This document shows, one piece after another, positions 10,101-19,182 of a DNA stretch of 64,000 bases. The position numbers were made by a program, and so were the translations under genes. The notes beneath the pieces are model-generated. The model searched no databases, was not told where the DNA came from, and saw only the letters and a list, made by a program, of their open reading frames with translations. How positions within the stretch are numbered: position 1 is the stretch's first letter; each line of letters starts with the position of its first letter. Source of the DNA: Bacteroides sedimenti (lineage in GTDB: Bacteria; Bacteroidota; Bacteroidia; Bacteroidales; Bacteroidaceae); NCBI RefSeq assembly GCF_040365225.1, contig NZ_AP028055.1, positions 2,356,001 to 2,420,000 on the forward strand, in the 5' to 3' direction.

Positions 10101-10592
10101 CTAGAAGTAAAAGCCAAAGCCTATTTTTACTCCTACCTTGCTGTAATCTTGATCTGTTAAACTCTGATTGTAGTATATTGCTGGTTCAATTGTTACAGTT
10201 CGATTTATGAAAAAGGCATACCCTATCTCTGCACCGAGAGTCACATCATTCTTATTCCCGGTGTCTCGAAAATCATATTTATCATATTTAAATTTTGAAC
10301 CGATATAAATCCCAGTCTGTTCAAAATAATAACGAACTCCGCTCCCTAGTGAGGTACGCTTATCTCCTTCTCCTTTATAATCAGACCCAGCGTTAAGCAG
10401 CACAGCGAAATTATCCATTAAAAAGACCCCTCCTTCGGCTTCAAAGCCAAACGAAAACTTATCCTGTCCGCTATATGACATCCCTATTCCGGTAATCGAT
10501 GGTGTCAGTAGCCATTTATTTTGTTCAAACTGCGCTTTTGCTGTCAAGGAAGAGAGTAAAAAGATAATACCAATAAGAAGTAGTTTCTTCAT
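10101..10592 (-). CDS. Small outer-membrane beta-barrel protein
   Basis: A 163-aa secreted protein. The start at 10592 is preferred over the upstream in-frame codon at 10643 because it begins a signal peptide (MKKLLLIGIIFLLSSLTAKAQ). The mature part alternates hydrophobic and polar residues, with Gly and aromatic residues at strand ends (GIGMSYSGQDKFSFGFEAEG, FAVLLNAGSDYKG, VRYYFEQTGIYIGSKFKYD, IGYAFFINRTVTIEPAIYYNQ), and it ends in an aromatic residue (GFGFYF). This is the look of an 8-stranded outer-membrane barrel (OMP_b-brl type). The specific role is unknown. It starts 10 bp after the stop of the small membrane protein gene, so the two are probably co-transcribed. Confidence 0.8.
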   Translation of the reverse strand: MKKLLLIGIIFLLSSLTAKAQFEQNKWLLTPSITGIGMSYSGQDKFSFGFEAEGGVFLMDNFAVLLNAGSDYKGEGDKRTSLGSGVRYYFEQTGIYIGSKFKYDKYDFRDTGNKNDVTLGAEIGYAFFINRTVTIEPAIYYNQSLTDQDYSKVGVKIGFGFYF

Positions 10593-10602
10593 TTTATTTC
10601 TT

Positions 10603-10842
10603 TTATTTGAGTTCTTTTGTGTTTTTATTATTTCCCATTTCACGCCGGCGTTGTTCAGCCAGTTTTTCTTTTCTGCGTAAAATTAACCACAAAAGGAATA
10701 CTACTACATAGGATATTCCTACTGTCAGGATTTTCTCGAGGTCACTAATGCTAGTGTTGCGTGGAACCAAATAGATAGCTGTTACCGTAACATACACAAA
10801 TAGTGCCAAACAAAGCCAGGTTGATTTTTTATGTTTCTTCAT
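10603..10842 (-). CDS. Small two-helix inner-membrane protein of unknown function
   Basis: A 79-aa protein if started at the ATG at 10842; the longer frame begins with a TTG. It has a basic N-terminus (MKKHKKST), helix 1 about residues 10-28 (WLCLALFVYVTVTAIYLV), a short loop, helix 2 about 40-58 (VGISYVVVFLLWLILRR), then a strongly charged cytoplasmic tail. I do not recognise the family. It is the first gene of a likely two-gene unit with the beta-barrel protein. Confidence 0.6.
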   Translation of the reverse strand: MKKHKKSTWLCLALFVYVTVTAIYLVPRNTSISDLEKILTVGISYVVVFLLWLILRRKEKLAEQRRREMGNNKNTKELK

Positions 10843-11030
10843 TGATCTTGTTCTTTCAAAAGTCAATAATCACAGATAAAATATTTTCATCAAATGCAAA
10901 AATTTATTCCAGCATCGAATTCTTCTATCTCCCATTTTAACTTAAAACAAAAATAATTAATATTATTGATTTGCAACATCTTTCATCTGAAAAAGCACTT
11001 AGTTCTAACGCTTTTTTACTTTCTTTTATC

Positions 11031-11038
11031 TACCTTTG
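11031..11038 (+). promoter_or_regulatory. -7 box of the second GHL10 gene
   Basis: TACCTTTG, a perfect TAnnTTTG box 20 bp before the ATG at 11059. No good TTTG is found at -33. Its position rules out the longer reading frame that begins at 10966. Confidence 0.6.
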
Positions 11039-11058
11039 CAACATTACGATATAAAAGA

Positions 11059-12738
11059 ATGAAATATAAATATCTGTTTCTGTTGTTGTTCTCGTTCTTT
11101 CAGTTAAAATCGGAGGCGCAACCCAAGAATGAAATACGTGCCACATGGCTAACTACTATCTATGGGCTTGACTGGCCCACAGTCAAGGCTACTTCACCTG
11201 CCAACATAAATAAACAGAAAGCAGAGTTATGTAACATTCTGGACAACCTGAAAGCAGCCAATTTCAACACTATACTTTTGCAAACCCGTTTACGAGGAGA
11301 TGTGATTTACCCCTCTTCCATAGAAACTTTTAATGAAACTATGACTGGCAAAAGCGGTTCTTCGCCCGGCTATGACCCACTGGCATTTGCTATTGAAGAG
11401 TGTCATAAACGAGGTATGGAATGTCATGCTTGGATGGTAAGCATTCCGCTTGGGAAAGAGAGCCATGTAAAAGAACTTGGCAAAAATTCTGTTATCAGGA
11501 AACATCCCCAGATTTGCAAACGATACCAGGGTGAATGGTTTTTGGATCCGGGAAACCCAGCCACTAAGGAATACCTATTTTCGGTCATAAAAGAAGTAGT
11601 TACCAGATATGACGTGGATGGCATAAACCTAGATTACATTCGTTATCCAGATCAACCTAAAAATTTTCCTGACAAGGAAACGTACAATAAATATGGCAAG
11701 GGCGAAAAACTTGACAACTGGAGACGTGAGAACATCACTTCTATTGTGAGGTACCTATACGATGGAGTAAAACAATTAAAACCATGGGTAAAGATGAGCA
11801 GCTCTCCTATCGGAAAATACAAAGATACATCTCGATACCCATCTGGAGGATGGAATGCATACCACACCGTTTATCAAGACGCTCAAGAATGGCTGCGGGA
11901 AGGTATTCAGGACATTCTTTTTCCAATGATGTATTTCAACGGAAACAACTTCTATCCGTTCGCTCTTGATTGGCAAGAAAAAAGCAGCGGTCGTTATATA
12001 GTTCCGGGACTGGGGATTTATTTTCTGGACCCTGTTGAAAAGAACTGGCCGTTAAGTGAAATTGAGCGACAGATATTCTTCACCCGCAGTCATGGTCTCA
12101 TGGGACAAGCCTATTATCGTACCAGCTATATACTTAACAATACCAAACATCTCTACAGTGAACTAAGCGGATATCATTACGCCTGTCCGGCTCTTCAACC
12201 AGACATGAAATGGATGGACAATACTCCCCCATCATCTCCAGATAAAATAACCTGCAATCATGTAGGTTCGACGACGTTGTTAAGTTGGCAGCCAGCAGTG
12301 GACAACGATCCTGTTAATAAACCCACTTATATAGTGTATGCCTCCAACCATTATCCAGTAGATACATCTAACCCAAAAAATCTTCTGGCGCAAGGAATCA
12401 GAGAGACTCATTATACAGTAGAAGGAAAACCCGGAAAAATCAGAAACCAATACTTTGCCGTCACAGCCACCGACCGCTTCGGCAACGAGAGTCTGGCTGT
12501 CCAGCTTGATGCTCCAAAGGAGACATTTCAAATATCCGAAGACAGTACATTACTAATTTTACCACACTCAGAAGACTTGACAGAAATCACAATTACAGAT
12601 CTTACAGGAAGATGTGTATTACATTCAGAATACAAGGAACAGGTAGCTATAGGTAATATGCAGTCAGGAGTTTATAAGGTTATTTTCACAGACTTTACAG
12701 GAAAGACTCACTTCTCAACAACAATGCTGGCTCGATAG
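11059..12738 (+). CDS. Secreted GHL10-family glycosyl hydrolase-like protein, second copy, with C-terminal sorting-like domain
   Basis: A 559-aa protein starting at the ATG at 11059, just after a -7 box, with a signal peptide (MKYKYLFLLLFSFFQLKSEAQ). The GHL10 domain spans about 25-385 (EIRATWLTTIYGLDWP, NFNTILLQTRLRGDVIYPS, ECHKRGMECHAWMV, DGINLDYIRYP). A fibronectin III-like module covers about 395-480. The last 75 or so residues (ITITDLTGRCVLHSEY... MQSGVYKVIF) resemble a type IX secretion C-terminal sorting domain. It is a paralogue of the gene at 5532-7043. Family members such as E. coli DigH cut denuded peptidoglycan; that role here is an inference. Its last 31 bp overlap the 3' end of the convergent ATP-grasp-like gene. 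Confidence 0.85.
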   Translation: MKYKYLFLLLFSFFQLKSEAQPKNEIRATWLTTIYGLDWPTVKATSPANINKQKAELCNILDNLKAANFNTILLQTRLRGDVIYPSSIETFNETMTGKSGSSPGYDPLAFAIEECHKRGMECHAWMVSIPLGKESHVKELGKNSVIRKHPQICKRYQGEWFLDPGNPATKEYLFSVIKEVVTRYDVDGINLDYIRYPDQPKNFPDKETYNKYGKGEKLDNWRRENITSIVRYLYDGVKQLKPWVKMSSSPIGKYKDTSRYPSGGWNAYHTVYQDAQEWLREGIQDILFPMMYFNGNNFYPFALDWQEKSSGRYIVPGLGIYFLDPVEKNWPLSEIERQIFFTRSHGLMGQAYYRTSYILNNTKHLYSELSGYHYACPALQPDMKWMDNTPPSSPDKITCNHVGSTTLLSWQPAVDNDPVNKPTYIVYASNHYPVDTSNPKNLLAQGIRETHYTVEGKPGKIRNQYFAVTATDRFGNESLAVQLDAPKETFQISEDSTLLILPHSEDLTEITITDLTGRCVLHSEYKEQVAIGNMQSGVYKVIFTDFTGKTHFSTTMLAR

Positions 12739-13895
12739 TTGGTTTCCGAACCAATCGGGTTTAATGAGAGATATCCGGAAAGAATACGTCCTTTTTCTAT
12801 AACTAGTGGTAATTCAACAAGTTTACGCAAATGATCTTCCAACAGCAAAGCGGGAGATTTGAAATATTCAACTTCAAAATGCCCTTCTCTATCAGGCTGA
12901 ACAAAACGGTCATGGAATAATCGGGAGAAAAGCCCCATATTCATACGGAGATTAATTTCTACGCAAGGATGGATCCTATAAATGGGGCTTTCACTGAAAT
13001 GGCAGACCATCATATCCACTCCCAAATATCCCTGGTATTTCCCGTCAAATAGTTGCGTAAGTTTCTCTTCAAGTAACTTGCGCAAGATAAGCAAATCACT
13101 TTTTGACACATATTTTGCCAAGTGTGCTTCAATATTCTTATCTGAAGCAAGCAAGTTTCCTTTATAAGCACCGCGTACATCCGTTTCAAAAAAAGAATAG
13201 CCAACAAAAGATACCCGACCAATCTCATCACAAAAGAACTCCATGGCAAAGTCCTCAACCTTTTCCATGAAAGGTTCACCAATTACACATCGCTGGTATT
13301 TGATGATTCTACGGCTCCAACCTTCAATATGAGAAGTATATTCTCCTTTCCCTGGGCGTAATCCCTTTCCGCTTCCGGACCAAGGGGCCTTTAGAAGTAC
13401 CCGAGGGTAACGCTCTACGAATTCACGAACAGCCTTATCGGTAGTCAAGATTTCGGAACTACCACAAAAAACAGAGGAATCGGTTAATTCTTTAAGCAAT
13501 TTCGCAGCCAGTGAGCGGTGAGAAAGCTCTCTGATATTTTCCATCCGTTCCTTTCCTGGTAGGTATTCATCAGAAAATCCTAACAGTCGTGCATGCTTGA
13601 TTAATGTAGCGTTCCATCCCCAAGGGAAAAGTTTCGTGGATGAAAAGGAAGCTATCTCCTCTTCTCTGATTATCTGGAAGGACAAACTAAAAGTATTTTT
13701 CAGATTATTCAGCCACACCTCATCCACATTTTCTTTACTCATTATAAATGCACCTGTGGAAGCGTACCATACGGGCAGCAAAGAAAGGTCATCTGCCATC
13801 TTTCTGGCCGAAAGAGGCGGCATATAATTTTCATCACCATTGGCTAAAGCTAAATCATTATCAGGGTTGAATAAATATACTTCCTGCATTATCAT
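12708..13895 (-). CDS. ATP-grasp-like protein of unknown function
   Basis: 395 aa from the ATG at 13895; another ATG two codons on (13889) is equally possible. The N-terminus (MIMQEVYLFNPDNDLALANG) shows no signal, so the protein is probably cytoplasmic. The middle and C-terminal parts resemble an ATP-grasp fold: a nucleotide-binding lysine and glycine-rich loop (VLLKAPWSGSGKGL, about 170-183), an acidic strand (VIGEPFMEKVEDFAMEF), and a metal-site-like segment near the end (PCVEINLRMNMG). ATP-grasp enzymes join a carboxylate to an amine or similar through an acyl-phosphate. Nothing nearby identifies a substrate. The gene overlaps the end of the convergent GHL10 gene by 31 bp. I rate the fold as likely and the reaction as unknown. 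Confidence 0.65.
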   Translation of the reverse strand: MIMQEVYLFNPDNDLALANGDENYMPPLSARKMADDLSLLPVWYASTGAFIMSKENVDEVWLNNLKNTFSLSFQIIREEEIASFSSTKLFPWGWNATLIKHARLLGFSDEYLPGKERMENIRELSHRSLAAKLLKELTDSSVFCGSSEILTTDKAVREFVERYPRVLLKAPWSGSGKGLRPGKGEYTSHIEGWSRRIIKYQRCVIGEPFMEKVEDFAMEFFCDEIGRVSFVGYSFFETDVRGAYKGNLLASDKNIEAHLAKYVSKSDLLILRKLLEEKLTQLFDGKYQGYLGVDMMVCHFSESPIYRIHPCVEINLRMNMGLFSRLFHDRFVQPDREGHFEVEYFKSPALLLEDHLRKLVELPLVIEKGRILSGYLSLNPIGSETNYRASIVVEK

Positions 13896-13910
13896 ATTCG
13901 ATTGAGGCTG

Positions 13911-13918
13911 CAAAAATA
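13911..13918 (-). promoter_or_regulatory. -7 box of the ATP-grasp-like gene
   Basis: The minus strand reads TATTTTTG (plus-strand CAAAAATA), 16 bp before the start at 13895. It argues against the longer frame to 14009. The -33 element is unclear. Confidence 0.45.
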
Positions 13919-14162
13919 AAAAAAGAGAAAAGACAAAGCCACAATTCATGAGAAAAATAAAAAATATTCTGAGATTAAGAAAAAACAATCGCACAGAATA
14001 TTTATTCAACTCATACGAATCATATCATTTTATATCCCTTTCAAACCAAAAGATTTCCTGATTAAGCCAGAATCAATATTGTATATTTATAACATTCCCA
14101 CTATTATTTTTGCATAGAAACTATAAACTAGTTTAAATCAGTGAATATTTTGCAATCTCCAC

Positions 14163-14193
14163 TTTGCAAAGCAGAGAATATTAATTATCTTTG
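14163..14193 (+). promoter_or_regulatory. Promoter of the AAA_14/DUF4143-type ATPase
   Basis: TTTG (14163-14166), a 19-bp spacer, then TATCTTTG (14186-14193). Full consensus match, 20 bp before the ATG. It may also serve nifJ by read-through. Confidence 0.75.
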
Positions 14194-14213
14194 TCCCGAA
14201 TAAAGAGAAATTT

Positions 14214-15392
14214 ATGGAAGCTTTTTACAGAACACACAGTTACCTGGTAGAACACACCCATGCCGCCGTCCGAAGAGAACTGATGGACGAGATCGATTGG
14301 AACGACCGTCTGATTGGCATCAAAGGGACACGTGGAGTTGGTAAAACCACATTTCTGTTGCAATATGCAAAAGAACGCTTCGGAACAGATCGATCATGCC
14401 TGTTCATCAACATGAATAACTTTTATTTTTCGGGACACACTATTGTTGATTTTGCTGATGAATTCCAGAAAAACGGAGGTAAAGTGCTGTTGATTGACCA
14501 AGTTTTCAAGTATCCCAACTGGAGTCATGAGCTAAGAGTGTGTTACGATCGTTTTCCCGAATTAAAAATTGTATTTACTGGTTCATCAGTGATGCGATTG
14601 AAAGAGGAGAATGCCGAACTGTCGGGTATCGTTAAATCATACAATCTTAGAGGATTCTCTTTCAGAGAGTTTCTAAATCTTCAGACAAGTAGCTCTTTCC
14701 CCTCATATAAGCTTGAAGATATCCTTGTCAATCATGAACAAATAGCCAGGAGTATTCTTTCAAAAGTACGTCCTAATGATTATTTTCAGGATTATCTGCA
14801 TCATGGTTTTTATCCTTTTTTTCTTGAAAAAAGAAATTTTTCTGAAAACTTACTTAAAACCATGAACATGATGATAGAGGTAGACATTCTATTAATTAAG
14901 CAGATAGAATTAAAATATCTCTCCAAGATAAAGAAACTTTTTTACCAGCTCGCAGGCAATGGTCCTTCCGCACCTAACGTAAGTCAATTAGCGACGGATA
15001 TAGAGACCTCTCGAGCTACAGTAATGAACTATATTAAATATCTGGCAGATGCAAGATTAATCAACATGGTCTACCCAAAAGGAGAAGCATTTCCAAAAAA
15101 ACCATCCAGAATTATGATGCATAACACCAATCTAATGTATTCTATCTATTCGGTAAAAGTGGAAGAACAGGATGTAGTAGAAACTTTCTTCCTTAATGCA
15201 CTCTACAAAGATCATATCCTGAATAAAGGAGAGAAAGGAACCTCATTCTTAGTGGATGAAAAAATTCCGTTTAAAATATGTGCCGAAGGGTTTAAGGCAA
15301 AAAATAATCCCAATATTACTTATGCGATTCATCGGGCAGACATAGGACGCGATAATCAAATTCCTTTATGGCTGTTCGGTTTTCTTTATTAA
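14214..15392 (+). CDS. AAA_14/DUF4143-type ATPase
   Basis: 392 aa, cytoplasmic. The N-terminal P-loop ATPase has Walker A GTRGVGKTT (about residues 38-46) and Walker B KVLLIDQVFKYPNW near 90-104. The residue after the Walker B Asp is Gln where this family usually has Glu. A sensor-like stretch follows (KIVFTGSSVMRL). A winged-helix segment follows the ATPase (SQLATDIETSRATVMNYIKYLADARLI), and the C-terminus resembles DUF4143. Proteins of this type are widespread and mostly uncharacterised; a link to DNA binding is suggested by the winged helix but not shown. It ends 31 bp before nifJ on the same strand. Family assignment is good; function is unknown. Confidence 0.85.
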   Translation: MEAFYRTHSYLVEHTHAAVRRELMDEIDWNDRLIGIKGTRGVGKTTFLLQYAKERFGTDRSCLFINMNNFYFSGHTIVDFADEFQKNGGKVLLIDQVFKYPNWSHELRVCYDRFPELKIVFTGSSVMRLKEENAELSGIVKSYNLRGFSFREFLNLQTSSSFPSYKLEDILVNHEQIARSILSKVRPNDYFQDYLHHGFYPFFLEKRNFSENLLKTMNMMIEVDILLIKQIELKYLSKIKKLFYQLAGNGPSAPNVSQLATDIETSRATVMNYIKYLADARLINMVYPKGEAFPKKPSRIMMHNTNLMYSIYSVKVEEQDVVETFFLNALYKDHILNKGEKGTSFLVDEKIPFKICAEGFKAKNNPNITYAIHRADIGRDNQIPLWLFGFLY

Positions 15393-15423
15393 CTAAAATT
15401 TTTTATTTAATATATTAACAATT

Positions 15424-18400
15424 ATGACTAAACAGAAGAAATTCATCACTTGTGATGGTAATCAAGCTGCTGCACATATCTCGTATATGTTCTCAGAAGT
15501 AGCTGCGATTTATCCTATCACCCCATCTTCGACTATGGCAGAATACGTAGACGAATGGGCTGCCGCCGGACGTAAAAATCTTTTCGGCGAAACAGTTTTA
15601 GTACAGGAAATGCAATCTGAAGCAGGTGCAGCAGGTGCATTACACGGTTCTCTTCAGGCAGGAGCACTGACCACAACTTACACAGCTTCTCAGGGATTGT
15701 TGTTAATGATTCCTAACATGTATAAAATAGCAGGTGAATTACTTCCTTGCGTTTTCCACGTATCAGCACGTGCTCTGGCTTCTCACGCTCTTTCTATCTT
15801 CGGTGACCATCAGGATGTGATGGCTTGTCGCCAGACAGGTTTTGCAATGTTGGCAGAAGGTTCTGTACAAGAAGTTATGGACCTTTCGGCAGTTGCTCAC
15901 CTGGCTACTATCAAGAGCCGCGTTCCTTTCGTAAACTTCTTCGATGGTTTCCGTACATCACACGAAATCCAGAAGATTGAAATGTTGGAAAATGAAGATC
16001 TTGCTCATCTCCTTGATCAAGAAGCTCTGGCCGAATTCCGCAGCCGTTCATTGAATCCTGAAAATCCGGTTGCACGTGGTATGGCTGAAAATCCAGACGT
16101 ATATTTCCAACACAGAGAATCTTGCAATAAATTCTATGATGCAGTTCCTGCTATCGTAGAAGAATACATGAAAGAACTTTCAGATATCACTGGTCGTAAA
16201 TATAGTCTGTTCGACTACTATGGCGCAGAAGATGCTGACCGTGTAATTATAGCAATGGGTTCTGTAACAGAAGCTGCCCGCGAAGCAATTGACTACCTGA
16301 CTGCTCAGGGAGAGAAAGTTGGTTTGGTTGCTGTACACTTGTATCGTCCATTCTCTGCTAAACATTTCTTGGCAGCTGTTCCTAAGACTGCAAAACGCAT
16401 TGCTGTATTAGACAGAACAAAAGAACCAGGTGCTGTAGGCGAGCCATTATACTTAGACGTAAAAGACTGCTTCTACGGACAGGCTGATGCGCCGGTTATC
16501 GTAGGCGGACGTTATGGCCTGTCTTCAAAAGACACCACTCCTACTCAGATCCTTTCTGTATACGAAAATCTTTCTTTAGCTATGCCTAAGAACCAATTCA
16601 CAATTGGTATCGTTGACGATGTTACTTTCACTTCTCTTCCTAAGAAAGAAGAAATCGCTTTAGGCGGTGAAGGCATGTACGAAGCTAAATTCTACGGTTT
16701 GGGTGCAGATGGTACTGTTGGTGCCAACAAGAACTCTGTTAAGATTATTGGTGACAATACCAACAAACACTGTCAGGCATACTTCTCTTACGACTCTAAG
16801 AAGTCAGGAGGTTTCACCTGTTCACACCTTCGTTTCGGTGACTCTCCAATCCGTTCTACTTATTTGGTAAATACGCCAAACTTCGTTGCTTGCCACGTTC
16901 AGGCTTATCTTCGTATGTACGATGTAACTCGTGGTCTGCGCGAAAATGGAACTTTCCTTCTGAACACCATCTGGAATGAAGAAGAATTGGCAAAACACCT
17001 TCCAAACAACGTAAAACGTTATTTTGCACAAAAAAATATCTCAGTATTCTATATCAATGCAACTCAGATTGCACAGGAAATTGGTTTGGGCAACAGAACA
17101 AACACTATCCTTCAATCTGCATTCTTCCGCATCACAGAGGTTATTCCTGTTGATCTGGCTGTAGAACAGATGAAGAAGTTCATCGTGAAATCTTACGGCA
17201 AGAAGGGTCAGGACATTGTTGACAAAAACAATGCTGCTGTTGATCGTGGTGGTGAATATAAGAAACTGACTGTTGACCCTGCATGGGCGACTTTAGCCGA
17301 CGAAGAAGCTGCAACAAGTAATGCTCCTGCATTTGTAGAAAATGTAGTTAAGGTTATCAACGCTCAGAATGGTGACGACCTTCCTGTTTCTACTTTCGTT
17401 GGTATTGAAGACGGCACATGGCAACAAGGTACTGCAACTTTCGAAAAACGTGGTGTTGCTGCTTTCGTTCCAGTATGGGAATCTGCAAACTGTATTCAGT
17501 GTAACAAGTGTGCTTATGTTTGTCCTCACGCTTCTATTCGTCCATTCGTTCTTGATGAAGCAGAACAAGCTGCAGCTCCTTTCACAGATATGCTGAAAGC
17601 TACCGGAAAACAATTTGATGGCATGAAATTCCGTATTCAGGTTGACGTACTCGACTGTCTTGGTTGCGGTAACTGTGCTGATGTTTGTCCGGGTAACAAG
17701 CAAGGTAAAGCTCTTAAAATGGCTCCTCTTGAAAGTCAACTTCCGCAAGCAGCTAACTGGGATTATGTAGCTAGCAAGGTTAAGAGCAAACAACACTTGG
17801 TTAATGTAAATGCCAACGTGAAGAACTCACAATTTGCTACTCCATTGTTCGAATTCTCTGGCGCTTGTTCAGGTTGCGGTGAAACTCCTTACGTAAAATT
17901 GCTTACTCAGTTGTTCGGCGACCGTCAGATGATTGCTAATGCGACCGGATGTTCTTCTATTTACTCAGGTTCAGTTCCATCAACTCCTTATACAACTAAC
18001 GAAGAAGGACACGGACCGGCATGGGCAAACTCTTTGTTTGAAGACTTTGCTGAATTCGGCATGGGTATGTCTCTGGCTGTTGAGAAAATGCGTGATCGTC
18101 TTGTTGACTTAATGACTAAAGCACAAACTTGCGATTGCTGTTCAGCAGAACTGAAAGGTTTGTTCAACGAATGGATTGCTGATAGAGAGAATACAGAACG
18201 TTCAATCGAACTGGAAGCCAAAATTACTCCGCTGGTTAAAGCTTGCGATTGCGATATCTGCAAAGAAGTTGCTTCACTCAGCAAGTTCTTAATCAAAAAG
18301 TCTCAATGGATTATCGGCGGTGACGGTGCGTCTTATGATATCGGCTTCGGTGGTTTGGATCACGTACTTGCATCTGGAAAGAATGTAAATATCTTGGTTC

Positions 18401-18972
18401 TTGATACTGAAGTTTACTCTAACACTGGTGGTCAGTCATCTAAAGCAACTCCGGTTGGAGCCATTGCTAAGTTTGCTGCCTCTGGTAAGAGAGTACGCAA
18501 GAAAGACCTTGGTCTGATCGCTTCTACATACGGATATGTATATTGCGCACAAATCGCTATGGGTGCTGACCAGGCTCAGACATTGAAAGCCATCCGTGAG
18601 GCAGAAGCTTATGACGGACCTTCAATTATTATTGCTTACTCACCATGTATCAACCACGGTTTGAAAGCCGGTATGGGTAAAGCACAAGCTGAGCAGGCTG
18701 CTGCTGTAGAATGCGGTTACTGGCACTTGTGGAGATACAATCCTGCATTGGAAGCTGAGGGACAAAATCCATTCACATTGGATTCTAAAGCTCCAAACTG
18801 GGATAACTTCCAGAACTTCCTGAAAGGTGAAGTTCGTTATGCTTCATTAGCAAAACAATATCCTGCTGAAGCTGAAGAGTTGTTCCAGGCTGCTCAGGAA
18901 AACGCTAAATGGAGATATAACAACTACAAGCGTTTGGCTAAGCAACAATGGGGTGTTGAACAAGAAGACTAA
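15424..18972 (+). CDS. nifJ: Pyruvate:ferredoxin (flavodoxin) oxidoreductase
   Basis: A 1182-aa single-chain enzyme, the usual length. It oxidises pyruvate with CoA to acetyl-CoA and CO2 and reduces ferredoxin, a central step of fermentation in the cytoplasm. Domain order: the N-terminal pyruvate-binding domain (IYPITPSSTMAEYVDEW), the gamma domain, two 4Fe-4S motifs (CIQCNKCAYVCPH near 690 and CLGCGNCADVCPG near 745), a further cluster-ligand region beginning CSGCGETPY near 815, and the C-terminal thiamine-diphosphate domain (GGDGASYDIGFGGLDH and DTEVYSNTGGQ). It lies 31 bp after the ATPase gene with no obvious separate promoter box in the gap. A perfect hairpin terminator follows. A degenerate copy of its last codons lies about 270 bp downstream. 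Confidence 0.97.
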   Translation: MTKQKKFITCDGNQAAAHISYMFSEVAAIYPITPSSTMAEYVDEWAAAGRKNLFGETVLVQEMQSEAGAAGALHGSLQAGALTTTYTASQGLLLMIPNMYKIAGELLPCVFHVSARALASHALSIFGDHQDVMACRQTGFAMLAEGSVQEVMDLSAVAHLATIKSRVPFVNFFDGFRTSHEIQKIEMLENEDLAHLLDQEALAEFRSRSLNPENPVARGMAENPDVYFQHRESCNKFYDAVPAIVEEYMKELSDITGRKYSLFDYYGAEDADRVIIAMGSVTEAAREAIDYLTAQGEKVGLVAVHLYRPFSAKHFLAAVPKTAKRIAVLDRTKEPGAVGEPLYLDVKDCFYGQADAPVIVGGRYGLSSKDTTPTQILSVYENLSLAMPKNQFTIGIVDDVTFTSLPKKEEIALGGEGMYEAKFYGLGADGTVGANKNSVKIIGDNTNKHCQAYFSYDSKKSGGFTCSHLRFGDSPIRSTYLVNTPNFVACHVQAYLRMYDVTRGLRENGTFLLNTIWNEEELAKHLPNNVKRYFAQKNISVFYINATQIAQEIGLGNRTNTILQSAFFRITEVIPVDLAVEQMKKFIVKSYGKKGQDIVDKNNAAVDRGGEYKKLTVDPAWATLADEEAATSNAPAFVENVVKVINAQNGDDLPVSTFVGIEDGTWQQGTATFEKRGVAAFVPVWESANCIQCNKCAYVCPHASIRPFVLDEAEQAAAPFTDMLKATGKQFDGMKFRIQVDVLDCLGCGNCADVCPGNKQGKALKMAPLESQLPQAANWDYVASKVKSKQHLVNVNANVKNSQFATPLFEFSGACSGCGETPYVKLLTQLFGDRQMIANATGCSSIYSGSVPSTPYTTNEEGHGPAWANSLFEDFAEFGMGMSLAVEKMRDRLVDLMTKAQTCDCCSAELKGLFNEWIADRENTERSIELEAKITPLVKACDCDICKEVASLSKFLIKKSQWIIGGDGASYDIGFGGLDHVLASGKNVNILVLDTEVYSNTGGQSSKATPVGAIAKFAASGKRVRKKDLGLIASTYGYVYCAQIAMGADQAQTLKAIREAEAYDGPSIIIAYSPCINHGLKAGMGKAQAEQAAAVECGYWHLWRYNPALEAEGQNPFTLDSKAPNWDNFQNFLKGEVRYASLAKQYPAEAEELFQAAQENAKWRYNNYKRLAKQQWGVEQED

Positions 18973-18989
18973 TTCAATTTAGTTCTATA

Positions 18990-19029
18990 AAAGAAAGGCT
19001 GCTTCAGAATTCTGAAGCAGCCTTTCTTT
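18990..19029 (+). terminator. Perfect 40-nt palindromic terminator after nifJ
   Basis: Two 20-nt arms (18990-19009, 19010-19029) are perfect reverse complements with a central GAATTC; T-rich sequence follows. It lies 18 bp past the nifJ stop. Confidence 0.9.
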
Positions 19030-19182
19030 TTCATTTAGAATGTGATGTTTTTTAATTCATCGTTTTTCCAGCTCGAATATAGATAAAACCTAACCTATAT
19101 TGATTTCTGAAATATAATGATCATTATCAGTAAATACTATAATAGCGTTTTGATTATTATCAAATAAAATACTTTGAGATTG

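Noticed and set aside
1430..12738. A polysaccharide utilisation locus around the hybrid regulator
   Set aside because: No SusC- or SusD-like gene is present; GHL10 proteins alone do not make such a locus.
17293..17796. 167-codon minus-strand frame inside nifJ
   Set aside because: It is wholly antisense to a highly conserved gene and has no start signals or recognisable product.
18990..19029. The perfect palindrome after nifJ as a special operator or mobile-element end
   Set aside because: Position 18 bp past the stop, stem length and following T-rich sequence explain it as a terminator.
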